DNA from: Hoskinsella mucinilytica
Lineage (GTDB): Bacteria; Bacillota_I; Bacilli_A; Erysipelotrichales; Erysipelotrichaceae
NCBI RefSeq assembly: GCF_045223415.1
Contig: NZ_JBEQZJ010000028.1
Location: forward strand, 1 to 52,884
Length of the DNA: 52,884 nt
Direction of reading: 5' to 3'
Shown: one piece after another, positions 34,746 to 42,052 of the stretch
How the letters are laid out: each line of letters opens with the position of its first letter
Position numbering within the stretch: position 1 is the stretch's first letter
The notes under the pieces: model-generated
What the model was told of the DNA's origin: nothing
What the model saw: the letters and a program-made list of their open reading frames with translations, nothing else
The model's database searches: none
Program-made: the position numbers and the translations under genes

Positions 34746-35909
34746 TTATTCTACCACTTTTCGTGCGCCATCACCAATCGATGCGATATAGAAATCACAA
34801 GCATAACCGATCTTATCTAAGTATTCCTTTCTTACCTTTTCTTGAAATGCTTCGATCATAGGATTGGATACGATGGCAATGGCACATCCACCGAAACCGG
34901 CACCGGTCATTCTGGCTCCTATGGTACCGGGTTGTTTCCATGCGGCTTCTACTAAGGTATCTAATTCGATCCCTGTCACTTCATAATCATCACGTAAAGA
35001 AATATGAGAAGCATTCATCAATTGACCAAAGGTAGTAAGGTCATCCTTTGATAACGCATTGATTGCAAGTTTTACACGTTCGTTTTCATGAATGGCATGC
35101 TTTGCTCGACGCATACGTTCCTCACTTTGGATGGTATCCTTGATCTGATCGAATTCTAAAACGCTTAAATCACAAAGGTTTTGAATATCAGCTTTGGTTT
35201 GCAATTCTTTTAAGGCTGTTTCACATTCTTTTCTACGCTCATTATATTTAGAATCCATAAGACCTCTTTGTTTGCATGTATTCATGATAACGATGCTAGC
35301 ATCTTTTAACTTCACAGGAGCATACGTATACGCAAGCGTAGCGGTATTTAAAGCGATGGCATGATCCTTTTTTCCCATACCGATGATGAATTGATCCATG
35401 ATCCCACAATTCATACCGACAAACTTATTTTCTGCTTCTTGAGCAATCTTAACGATATCGATAGGATCTATATCAAAGTCATATAAGTCTTTAAGAATGG
35501 TTCCAATCAGTACTTCTAACGATGCGGAACTGCTTAAGCCTGCTCCATTGGGAATGTTGCCTTCAATTAAGATATCAAAACCGGTGGATAATCGATAGCC
35601 TTTTTCCTGAACATAATAGATGACACCTTTGGCATAATTTGCCCAATCATCTTTTTCATCATAATGTAATGAGGTAATGTCACAGACGATTTCACCTTTC
35701 TTCGCAAAATTATTGGAATAAAAATGGACTTCCTGATCCTTACGCAATGCCGCAACTGCATAAGTACCATAGGTAATGGCACAAGGAAATACCATTCCTC
35801 CATTATAATCTGTATGTTCTCCGATGAGATTGACACGTCCTGGAGAAAAGAACAGCTCTCCTGCATGTTTGTAGCGTTCTTGAAACTGGTTGATAAGTTC
35901 TGCTTTCAT
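34746..35909 (-). CDS. galK: Galactokinase
   Basis: This 387-residue GHMP kinase phosphorylates alpha-galactose at O1. The signature SPGRVNLIGEHTDYNGG, the ATP loop GAGLSSSASLEV and the C-terminal MTGAGFGGCAI are intact. A longer frame extends to 35972, but AAAGGAGAG sits 7 nt before the ATG at 35909, the extra 21 residues are not conserved-looking, and they would overlap the promoter. First gene of the gal operon. Confidence 0.95.
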   Translation of the reverse strand: MKAELINQFQERYKHAGELFFSPGRVNLIGEHTDYNGGMVFPCAITYGTYAVAALRKDQEVHFYSNNFAKKGEIVCDITSLHYDEKDDWANYAKGVIYYVQEKGYRLSTGFDILIEGNIPNGAGLSSSASLEVLIGTILKDLYDFDIDPIDIVKIAQEAENKFVGMNCGIMDQFIIGMGKKDHAIALNTATLAYTYAPVKLKDASIVIMNTCKQRGLMDSKYNERRKECETALKELQTKADIQNLCDLSVLEFDQIKDTIQSEERMRRAKHAIHENERVKLAINALSKDDLTTFGQLMNASHISLRDDYEVTGIELDTLVEAAWKQPGTIGARMTGAGFGGCAIAIVSNPMIEAFQEKVRKEYLDKIGYACDFYIASIGDGARKVVE

Positions 35910-35943
35910 AGTGATCTCTCCTTTGCTTGTAAGCTCTATCATC

Positions 35944-35972
35944 ACTATAAGCAACGGTTTACTAAATGTCAA
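35944..35972 (-). promoter_or_regulatory. galK promoter
   Basis: On the minus strand TTGACA (plus 35967-35972) is followed after exactly 17 bp by TATAGT (plus 35944-35949), a near-consensus vegetative promoter 35 bp before the galK start codon. Confidence 0.85.
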
Positions 35973-36020
35973 TAAATTTAGTAAAATAAGTTGGTAAAAC
36001 TGGTAAAAAGTTTACTAAAA
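35958..36020. promoter_or_regulatory. Candidate GalR-type operators (three sites)
   Basis: TTTACTAAAT (35958-35967) lies inside the -10/-35 spacer, ATTTAGTAAA (35976-35985) just upstream of the -35, and TTTACTAAAA (36011-36020) farther upstream. Each is a near-palindrome TTTA-N-TAAA. Repression by the LacI-family protein encoded in the operon is inferred. Confidence 0.65.
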
Positions 36021-36245
36021 GTGAAAAAGATAGCAATCATCTCAAATCAGAAATTTATACTTTTAAAGAGATAAAGAATGATTTTCGATGGTTTTGTTGA
36101 ATTCCATGAAAAAACATTGGAAAAGGCGTAATCTTCATGTATAATAAGCATATAGAAGGTAAATTCTATTTCTGATTGGTTTTTTTTAAACCAACAAGAT
36201 CATTCATGCATATCTTATAAAAACAAAATAATGGAGGACATACGA

Positions 36246-36614
36246 ATGAAGATCAAAAATGATGATGCTTTATCTTTTTTACGCAGTTTTGGGTTTCGCT
36301 GTTGTGAACATACGGGGGAAGGATTTATTCGTTATCATAAAACAATAGGAAATATGATCGTGACGATCGCAAACGGACAATTTGAAAATAAGATCCGTAT
36401 TTCTTTACTACAGGATAAAGAAGGAAGAATACGCACATCTTATAAAGATATCTTAGAATATACGGAAATGATCGGGTCTATGATCGATGCCGGCTTGATC
36501 GCAGAAAGTGCATCCGTTGATTTAGAAAAGGAAGAAGCATTAGATGAGATAGAGCTTATGGAAAATCCATTGATATCTTTTCCGAGAAAACCAGAAGGAT
36601 TTATGGCACAATAG
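36246..36614 (+). CDS. Hypothetical protein (122 aa)
   Basis: Small soluble protein, alpha/beta, with no signal peptide or helix: RSFGFRCCEHTGEGFIRYHK, then an amphipathic helix region and an acidic C-terminal third. The ATG at 36246 is chosen because GGAGG lies 7-8 nt upstream; the in-frame ATG at 36231 contains that Shine-Dalgarno sequence. TATAAT around 36138 may be its -10. No family recognised; neighbours give no clear hint. Confidence 0.65.
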   Translation: MKIKNDDALSFLRSFGFRCCEHTGEGFIRYHKTIGNMIVTIANGQFENKIRISLLQDKEGRIRTSYKDILEYTEMIGSMIDAGLIAESASVDLEKEEALDEIELMENPLISFPRKPEGFMAQ

Positions 36615-36709
36615 CAGGTAATCACTGCTATTTTTTTGTTTTACTTGTGAAATTTTGGCGTTTTTTGCGTTTAACGTGTATAATAAATAAAAAAAGGGAG
36701 GCGAATCAA

Positions 36710-37483
36710 ATGATTGATGGACATATGCATTTGGAAAATGGCCCATTAAGTGTGGACTATGTTATGGAATTTGTAAATGCCGGAGTAAAGGCAGGAATGG
36801 ATACGATACAAATATTGGATCATACTCATCGATTTGAGGAATTTGCGCCAATGTATGAAGTGTTAAAAGAAACAGCCCCTCAACAAAAGGCGTGGTTTGA
36901 TAAGAAAAAATTAGAACCGCTTCGTGTATATCACGAATTGATAGAAGAGGTTCGCTCTAAAGCATTACCGATCGAGGTACGCTTTGGCTTAGAGGTGTGC
37001 TATGCACCTCAGGATAAAGCTTTGATTCAGGATGTGTTATCTAGATATCCTTATGATTTTGTGATTGGTAGCATTCATTCTATTGATGGTAGATTATACG
37101 ATATGAAAAGCTTTTCCAGGGAAATTTTGTGGGATCGATTTGATACCGATGAGATTTATCGACGTTATTATGAAATCATGGAAGATATGATTGGTAGCGA
37201 TTTGTTTACTCAGATCGGACATCCGGATCAGTTAAAGCTGTTTCATGATGTGCCGAATTATGATTTAGTTCCAACCTACGAAAAACTCGCTAAGCTTGCG
37301 AAAGAACATGATGTTTATATGGAAAACAATACCGGGATCCATTATCGTTATGGTCATGAAGATATCGGGACCAATCCTGTGTTTCTTGCAATCTTAAAGA
37401 ATCATGGTGTAAAGATCATGACCGCAAGTGATGCACATCAGCCTCAAGATGTAGGGAAATTCATACAGGAGATAACAAAATGA
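36710..37483 (+). CDS. PHP-domain phosphoesterase (histidinol-phosphatase-like)
   Basis: This 257-residue PHP-superfamily protein has metal-binding motifs DGHMHLENG, LDHTHRFEEF, IGSIHSIDG, IGHPD and ASDAHQP, all in place. The family includes histidinol-phosphate phosphatase HisK and related phosphoesterases; with no his genes nearby the substrate is open. The start at 36710 follows GGGAGG; the longer frame from 36647 overlaps non-coding sequence. It overlaps the next gene by 4 bp (ATGA). Confidence 0.87.
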   Translation: MIDGHMHLENGPLSVDYVMEFVNAGVKAGMDTIQILDHTHRFEEFAPMYEVLKETAPQQKAWFDKKKLEPLRVYHELIEEVRSKALPIEVRFGLEVCYAPQDKALIQDVLSRYPYDFVIGSIHSIDGRLYDMKSFSREILWDRFDTDEIYRRYYEIMEDMIGSDLFTQIGHPDQLKLFHDVPNYDLVPTYEKLAKLAKEHDVYMENNTGIHYRYGHEDIGTNPVFLAILKNHGVKIMTASDAHQPQDVGKFIQEITK

Positions 37484-38037
37484 TCTATTTTGTACGACAT
37501 GGACAAACGGATTGGAATAAACAAGGTCTTCTACAAGGACAAAGTGATATTCCATTAAATGAGGAAGGGATCGCTCAGGCAAAGCAGGTAGGGGAATGGT
37601 TAAAAGAGATACCTATCGATAAGGTGTATTGTTCCCCATTAAAGCGTACCAGAGAAACCGCAAATTGGATCATTGCCGATAGAGGGTTGGCCGTTTCAGA
37701 AGATGAACGACTTTTGGAACGCCATTTTGGAGAATTGGAAGGAAGTCATAAAAGCGAATGGGATTTTCAAAGCTTCTGGGTATTGGATACACAGGCGAAA
37801 TATGGGATGGAATCAGTAGAGGATCTATTTGAGCGAGTATATCGTTTCTTGGATATGATACAAGAAGAAGCCATCGATCACAATATTTTATTGGTAGCAC
37901 ATGGGGGTGTGAGCATTCCATTTCAATGCTATTTCAATGAGGAATACAAAAAGAAAGAGCTGACTTCTTTGATCTTGAAAAACTGTGAAGTCGCACAAAG
38001 AGAAAGTAAGAAGAAGCAGATGTGTGAAAAGGGATGA
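37480..38037 (+). CDS. Histidine phosphatase (phosphoglycerate-mutase-like) family protein
   Basis: This 185-residue protein begins with the phosphohistidine motif FVRHGQTDWN, then SPLKRTRETA, ERHFGELEG (acid Glu) and LVAHGGVS (second catalytic His). The branch resembles broad-specificity phosphatases such as PhoE/CobC rather than glycolytic mutases. It is translationally coupled to the PHP phosphoesterase. Confidence 0.9.
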   Translation: MIYFVRHGQTDWNKQGLLQGQSDIPLNEEGIAQAKQVGEWLKEIPIDKVYCSPLKRTRETANWIIADRGLAVSEDERLLERHFGELEGSHKSEWDFQSFWVLDTQAKYGMESVEDLFERVYRFLDMIQEEAIDHNILLVAHGGVSIPFQCYFNEEYKKKELTSLILKNCEVAQRESKKKQMCEKG

Positions 38038-38054
38038 AAAATCCCTTTTTTTTT
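38027..38054 (+). terminator. Strong intrinsic terminator
   Basis: AAAAGGGAT pairs with ATCCCTTTT around GAAAA, then eight or more T. It overlaps the stop codon of the phosphatase gene. Confidence 0.92.
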
Positions 38055-38072
38055 CGGGGCTATGTAAGAATA

Positions 38073-38117
38073 AAAGGCGCCTTTAGCATTGACAGGACAT
38101 GGGAAAAGATTTAAAAT
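38073..38117 (+). promoter_or_regulatory. Strong promoter with upstream palindrome for the Fe-S scaffold/GGGtGRT operon
   Basis: TTGACA (38089-38094), 17-bp spacer, TAAAAT (38112-38117). A perfect 12-bp palindrome AAAGGCGCCTTT (38073-38084) ends 4 bp before the -35 hexamer and could be a regulator site. Confidence 0.75.
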
Positions 38118-38125
38118 TAAAGAGT

Positions 38126-38245
38126 GGGAAAACGACTTTCACAATACTTGTGAAAAAGTTCCCAAACATATATTTCTATGATAGAGGGTAGAAATATGCG
38201 ATAAACCAAGGCTACAACTTTTTCATAGAAAGTAGCATACATTGG
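38126..38245 (+). ncRNA. Candidate structured 5' leader with three hairpins
   Basis: Starting at the expected transcription start, three stems are visible. H1 (38126-38163) has TTTCACA/TGTGAAA with an outer GGGAA/TTCCC. H2 (38170-38197) is a perfect 9-bp ATATTTCTA/TAGAAATAT with a 10-nt loop. H3 (38206-38245) has GCTAC/GTAGC inside CCAA/TTGG. The leader ends about 20 nt before the AAAGGAG ribosome-binding site. No poly-T follows any stem. It matches no riboswitch class I know. Confidence 0.55.
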
Positions 38246-38280
38246 TAAAATCATGGATGACACGAGAAAGGAGAAATGAC

Positions 38281-38973
38281 ATGATTTATTCAAAAGAAGT
38301 TGAAAACATGTGCCCAGTAACATGCGGCGCTAGTCACGGATGTGCTCCTATTCCTGAAGAAGGAAAATGGGTTTACTCAAAAGAAATCAAAGACATCTCT
38401 GGTTTAACACACGGTATCGGATGGTGTGCTCCACAACAGGGTGCCTGCAAATTAACGTTAAACGTAAAGGAAGGTATCATCGAAGAAGCATTGATCGAAA
38501 CGATTGGTTGTTCAGGTATGACTCACTCCGCTGCGATGGCAAGTGAGGCAATCGTAGGAAAGACTTTACTGGAAGCAGTAAACACTGACCTTGTATGTGA
38601 TGCAATCAATACTGCTATGCGTGAATTGTTCTTACAGATCATCTACGGACGTACTCAGTCTGCATTCTCTGAAAACGGACTTCCTGTAGGTGCTGGTTTG
38701 GAAGACTTAGGTAAAGGAACTCGTTCTCAGGTAGGTACGATTTATTCTACCAAAGTAAAGGGTCCTCGTTACTTGGATCTTGCTGAAGGCTACATCCTGA
38801 AAATGGGATTAGATGAAAACAGTGAAATCATTGGTTACGAATATGTAAACATGGGTGTTTTCATGGATGCTGTTAAAAAAGGTGTAAATGCTGAAGAAGC
38901 ATTGAACAACGCTAAGAAAACTTACGGTCGTTATGCAGATGCTGTTAAATATATCGACCCAAGACACGAATAG
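38281..38973 (+). CDS. Iron-sulfur cluster assembly scaffold-like protein paired with GGGtGRT protein
   Basis: This 230-residue protein is cysteine-rich at the N-terminus (MCPVTCGASHGCAPIP, then GIGWCAPQQGACKL) and has a NifU/IscU-like core with IETIGCSGMTHSAAMASEA. It is related to Fe-S scaffold proteins, but its role in this operon type is unknown. The ATG at 38281 follows AAAGGAGAAATGAC; a longer frame from 38242 would run into the leader. Codons here end in C far more often than in neighbouring genes, a sign of high expression. 11 nt separate it from the next gene. Confidence 0.85.
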   Translation: MIYSKEVENMCPVTCGASHGCAPIPEEGKWVYSKEIKDISGLTHGIGWCAPQQGACKLTLNVKEGIIEEALIETIGCSGMTHSAAMASEAIVGKTLLEAVNTDLVCDAINTAMRELFLQIIYGRTQSAFSENGLPVGAGLEDLGKGTRSQVGTIYSTKVKGPRYLDLAEGYILKMGLDENSEIIGYEYVNMGVFMDAVKKGVNAEEALNNAKKTYGRYADAVKYIDPRHE

Positions 38974-38984
38974 GAGGAAAAATC

Positions 38985-39986
38985 ATGGCATTATTTGAAG
39001 GATACGAAAGACGTATTGATAAAATCAATGAAGTATTAAACTCATATGGTATTTCTTCCGTCGAAGAAGCAAAAAAACTATGTGATGATAAAGGTGTAGA
39101 TGTTTACAACCTTGTAAAAGAAATTCAGCCAATTTGTTTTGAAAACGCTAGCTGGGCTTACATCGTAGGTGCTGCTATCGCAATCAAAAAAGGTGATAAA
39201 ACAGCTTATGATGTAGCAAAATCTTTAGGTGAAGGTCTTCAGGCTTTCTGTATTCCAGGATCTGTTGCTGATGATCGTAAAGTTGGTTTAGGTCATGGTA
39301 ACCTAGCTGCTATGTTATTGAACGATGATACAAAATGTTTCGCATTCCTTGCAGGACACGAATCTTTCGCTGCTGCTGAAGGTGCAATCGGTATCGCTCG
39401 TAACGCTAACAAAGCACGTAAAGAACCACTTCGTGTTATCCTAAACGGTTTAGGAAAAGACGCTGCAAAAATCATTTCTCGTATCAATGGATTTACTTAT
39501 GTAGAAACTAAATTCGATTATTTCACAGGTGAATTAAGTGAAGTAAGCAGAACTTCTTACTCTAATGGAGAAAGAGCTGCTGTTAACTGCTACGGTGTAG
39601 ATGATGTACGTGAAGGTGTTGCTGTTATGCATCACGAAGGTGTAGACGTATCCATTACTGGTAACTCTACAAACCCAACTCGTTTCCAGCACCCAGTTGC
39701 AGGTACATACAAAAAAGAATGTATCGAACAGGGTAAGAAATACTTCTCTGTAGCTTCAGGTGGTGGTACAGGACGTACCCTTCACCCAGATAACATGGCT
39801 GCTGGTCCTGCTTCTTATGGTATGACTGATACTATGGGACGTATGCACTCAGATGCACAGTTCGCCGGTTCTTCTTCAGTTCCTGCTCACGTTGAGATGA
39901 TGGGTCTGATCGGTATGGGTAATAACCCAATGGTTGGAGCTAGTGTTGCTGTTGCAGTAGCAATCGCTGAGGCAATGAACAAATAA
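38985..39986 (+). CDS. GGGtGRT family protein
   Basis: This 333-residue protein is named after the motif SGGGTGRTLHPDNM (~257-270). Other conserved-looking parts are GHGNLAAMLLNDDTKCFAFLAG, AIGIARNANKARKEPLRVI and the C-terminal GMGNNPMVGASVAVAVAIAEA. The family is widespread in anaerobic Bacillota, usually beside the scaffold-like gene found here, and has no established function that I know of. GGAGG precedes the ATG. C-ending codons (AAC, TTC, TAC, CAC) are strongly preferred, so the product is probably abundant. Confidence 0.93.
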   Translation: MALFEGYERRIDKINEVLNSYGISSVEEAKKLCDDKGVDVYNLVKEIQPICFENASWAYIVGAAIAIKKGDKTAYDVAKSLGEGLQAFCIPGSVADDRKVGLGHGNLAAMLLNDDTKCFAFLAGHESFAAAEGAIGIARNANKARKEPLRVILNGLGKDAAKIISRINGFTYVETKFDYFTGELSEVSRTSYSNGERAAVNCYGVDDVREGVAVMHHEGVDVSITGNSTNPTRFQHPVAGTYKKECIEQGKKYFSVASGGGTGRTLHPDNMAAGPASYGMTDTMGRMHSDAQFAGSSSVPAHVEMMGLIGMGNNPMVGASVAVAVAIAEAMNK

Positions 39987-40006
39987 TTCATATTCTATGA
40001 AAAAGT

Positions 40007-40036
40007 AAGATGATTTCCTTTGAAATCATCTTTTTC
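40007..40036 (+). terminator. Strong intrinsic terminator
   Basis: AAGATGATTTC pairs with GAAATCATCTT around CTTT, then TTT. Confidence 0.92.
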
Positions 40037-40127
40037 TATATTTGATTAGAAAAACATAACAATCATGGAAATGTCTTGCAGTTTTATTAAAATGGCTATA
40101 TCATAAAGAAAAGAAGGAGGAGCTGTG

Positions 40128-40346
40128 ATGAACAAAAAAATGGTTGCGCCGATCCTTATCGGTATCTTAGTAACAGGGTACTTTCTATTATGGATAGCGT
40201 TGATCTTATGGTCAGATAGAAATGGCTTTCTAATGATCATGTTGGGAATACCCATGACTGCTCTTTTGTTTCTTTGGATTCATGTAGTAAAAGAGCGCAT
40301 TGATGAGATAAGGAGTGGTGAAGAAGATGATCTTAGTCAATACTGA
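40128..40346 (+). CDS. Small two-helix membrane protein
   Basis: This 72-residue protein has two hydrophobic helices (~6-28 and ~35-55) and a charged C-terminus, so it is probably an inner-membrane protein. AAGGAGGAG lies before the ATG at 40128 (GTG 40125 is in frame but close to the ribosome-binding site). Its last 20 bases overlap the YbjQ gene, implying co-translation. Function unknown. Confidence 0.7.
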   Translation: MNKKMVAPILIGILVTGYFLLWIALILWSDRNGFLMIMLGIPMTALLFLWIHVVKERIDEIRSGEEDDLSQY

Positions 40347-40638
40347 TTACATTACAGGAAAAGAGTTAGAAATGCTTGGTTTAGTGAAAGGAAGTACCAT
40401 CCAAACCAAAAATATCGGAAAAGACATTTCTCAAGGATTTAAAACATTGGTTGGTGGAGAATTAAAGGCTTATAATGATATGATGAATGAAGCCAGAGCA
40501 CTTGCGACAAAACGTATGGTGGAAGAAGCGGAAGGTATGGGAGCCGATGCCATTGTGAATATACGTTATGCTTCTAGTGCCATCATGGGTGGTGCTGCAG
40601 AGGTCATCGCTTATGGTACTGCGGTGCGATTTCAATAG
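40327..40638 (+). CDS. YbjQ/UPF0145 family protein
   Basis: This protein of about 103 residues starts MILVNTDYITGKE and contains the family core GGELKAYNDMMNEAR, MGADAIVNIRY and EVIAYGTAV. Family members form pentamers resembling TolC-associated or dodecin-like small proteins; heavy-metal binding has been suggested but not proven. I prefer ATG 40327 over GTG 40315 because GGAGTGG is positioned for it. It overlaps the preceding membrane-protein gene. Confidence 0.85.
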   Translation: MILVNTDYITGKELEMLGLVKGSTIQTKNIGKDISQGFKTLVGGELKAYNDMMNEARALATKRMVEEAEGMGADAIVNIRYASSAIMGGAAEVIAYGTAVRFQ

Positions 40639-40662
40639 AACCTTTTGAGGTTCTTTTCTTTT
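40636..40662 (+). terminator. Intrinsic terminator
   Basis: AGAACC (40637-40642) pairs with GGTTCT (40649-40654), then TTTCTTTT. Confidence 0.78.
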
Positions 40663-40751
40663 GAAAAAAATGGAAATTGTAATAGTTTTATCATCATTTC
40701 TGTGGTATATTATTATTGGTATTTTACAAAAAGTTGGAAAGAAGGAAAAGT

Positions 40752-41723
40752 ATGGCTAGAAAGATAGGAATCGATTTGGGTACGACCAATTTATTGATCT
40801 GTGTCGACAATAAAGGTGTTGTTGTGGATGAGCCCTCTATTATCACTGTAGATGCGCAATCTAAAAAATGTATCGCAGCAGGATTAGATGCAAGAGATAT
40901 GTTGGGACGTACACCTAAAAATATGATATGTATCCGCCCTTTGAAAGATGGCGTTGTTGCGGATTTCGAAGCAACAGATATGATGTTAAATTATTTTTTA
41001 AAAAAATGTGATTTGAAAGGGATGTTTCAGAAAAATGTCATTCTGATTTGTCATCCTACGAAAATAACCAGTGTAGAGAAAAATGCAATCAGAGATTGTG
41101 CATATCGTGCAGGGGCAAAGAAGGTTTATTTAGAAGAGGAACCAAAGATTGCGGCATTGGGTGCCGGTCTTGATATCGGAAAAGCCAGTGGAAACATGGT
41201 ATTGGATATCGGTGGTGGAACCAGTGATATTGCAGTATTGTCATTAGGTGACATCGTTTGCTCGACTTCAATTAAAACCGCTGGTAATCGTATTACACAA
41301 GATATCATTGAGAATGTACGTGTACAGAAAAAAATGTACATTGGGGAACAAACTGCAGATGAAATCAAAGTGAAGATTGCGAATGCTATTCCAAGTAATG
41401 ATCCAGAAACCATCAGTATCAGTGGTAGAGATGTAGAAACCGGATTACCTCATGCAATTGAAATAAATGCAAATGAAGTAGAAACTTGGATCCATCAAAG
41501 CCTTCGTGAAATCGTTCATGCGACAAAGACCATTCTTGAAGTAACACCTCCGGAACTTGCTTCAGATATCGTTCAACATGGATTGGTATTGACCGGTGGA
41601 GGAGCTTTATTAAAGAACCTTGATCAGTTAATGAAAGATGAGTTAAAAATACCGGTATATGTAGCAGAAAATGCATTGAAATGTGTTGTAGATGGTTGCC
41701 AGATCATGCTTGAAAATTTATAA
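40752..41723 (+). CDS. mreB: MreB/Mbl-type actin-like protein
   Basis: This 323-residue bacterial actin organises cell-wall synthesis on the inner membrane face. Nucleotide-binding motifs are intact: phosphate-1 IDLGTTNLLICV, phosphate-2 LDIGGGTSDIAVLS and adenosine TGGGALLKNLDQL. The ATG at 40752 has GAAGGAAAAG upstream. It is monocistronic, without mreC, mreD or pbp2, which is typical of extra copies such as Mbl or MreBH rather than the main mre operon. Confidence 0.9.
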   Translation: MARKIGIDLGTTNLLICVDNKGVVVDEPSIITVDAQSKKCIAAGLDARDMLGRTPKNMICIRPLKDGVVADFEATDMMLNYFLKKCDLKGMFQKNVILICHPTKITSVEKNAIRDCAYRAGAKKVYLEEEPKIAALGAGLDIGKASGNMVLDIGGGTSDIAVLSLGDIVCSTSIKTAGNRITQDIIENVRVQKKMYIGEQTADEIKVKIANAIPSNDPETISISGRDVETGLPHAIEINANEVETWIHQSLREIVHATKTILEVTPPELASDIVQHGLVLTGGGALLKNLDQLMKDELKIPVYVAENALKCVVDGCQIMLENL

Positions 41724-41750
41724 ACAGATCGATTTGATCTGTTTTTTTTA
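41722..41750 (+). terminator. mreB terminator
   Basis: AAACAGATC (41722-41730) pairs with GATCTGTTT (41736-41744), then a T run. Confidence 0.9.
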
Positions 41751-41926
41751 GGACCCCTTGTTCTAGTTTTTTCTCTTTTTTTTGGTAGATCATAACTTCA
41801 TGATCTTTAGGTTGTTAAAGCAACATTTTTTCAAAAAATGAAAGGAAATTTTAATAATTTGCACAAAAAATATAAGAATTTTTCATTTTTGTAACTTTTG
41901 GAAAAATTTATGTTACTCTTATAGGC

Positions 41927-42012
41927 GAAACAGGTCGATTGCCTCCTATTCAAAGATACTCCCATTCTTATGACAAAGCAATATGAAGTACCTAAAACAA
42001 TCGTCCTGTTTC
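41927..42012 (+). ncRNA. Candidate long-hairpin RNA (or large inverted repeat) upstream of the AmmeMemoRadiSam genes
   Basis: GAAACAGGTCGATTG (41927-41941) pairs with CAATCGTCCTGTTTC (41998-42012) at 14 of 15 positions, with one T-T mismatch. The 56-nt loop carries two C-rich motifs, CCTCC (41942-41946 region) and CTCCC (41959-41963 region), that could pair with Shine-Dalgarno sequences. TTGGAA (41898-41903) and TATAGG (about 41920-41925) could form a promoter starting at the first arm. No T run follows. The rest of this 41751-42046 gap is AT-rich with nothing else recognised. Confidence 0.5.
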
Positions 42013-42052
42013 ACTTAATCGTGCTATAATGAAACCATAAGAGGTGATGAAG

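Noticed and set aside
41890..41916. TGTAAC and TGTTAC boxes upstream of the long hairpin
   Set aside because: They are 21 bp apart rather than 11 and no -10 lies 16 bp after the second, so they do not fit the five-promoter pattern.
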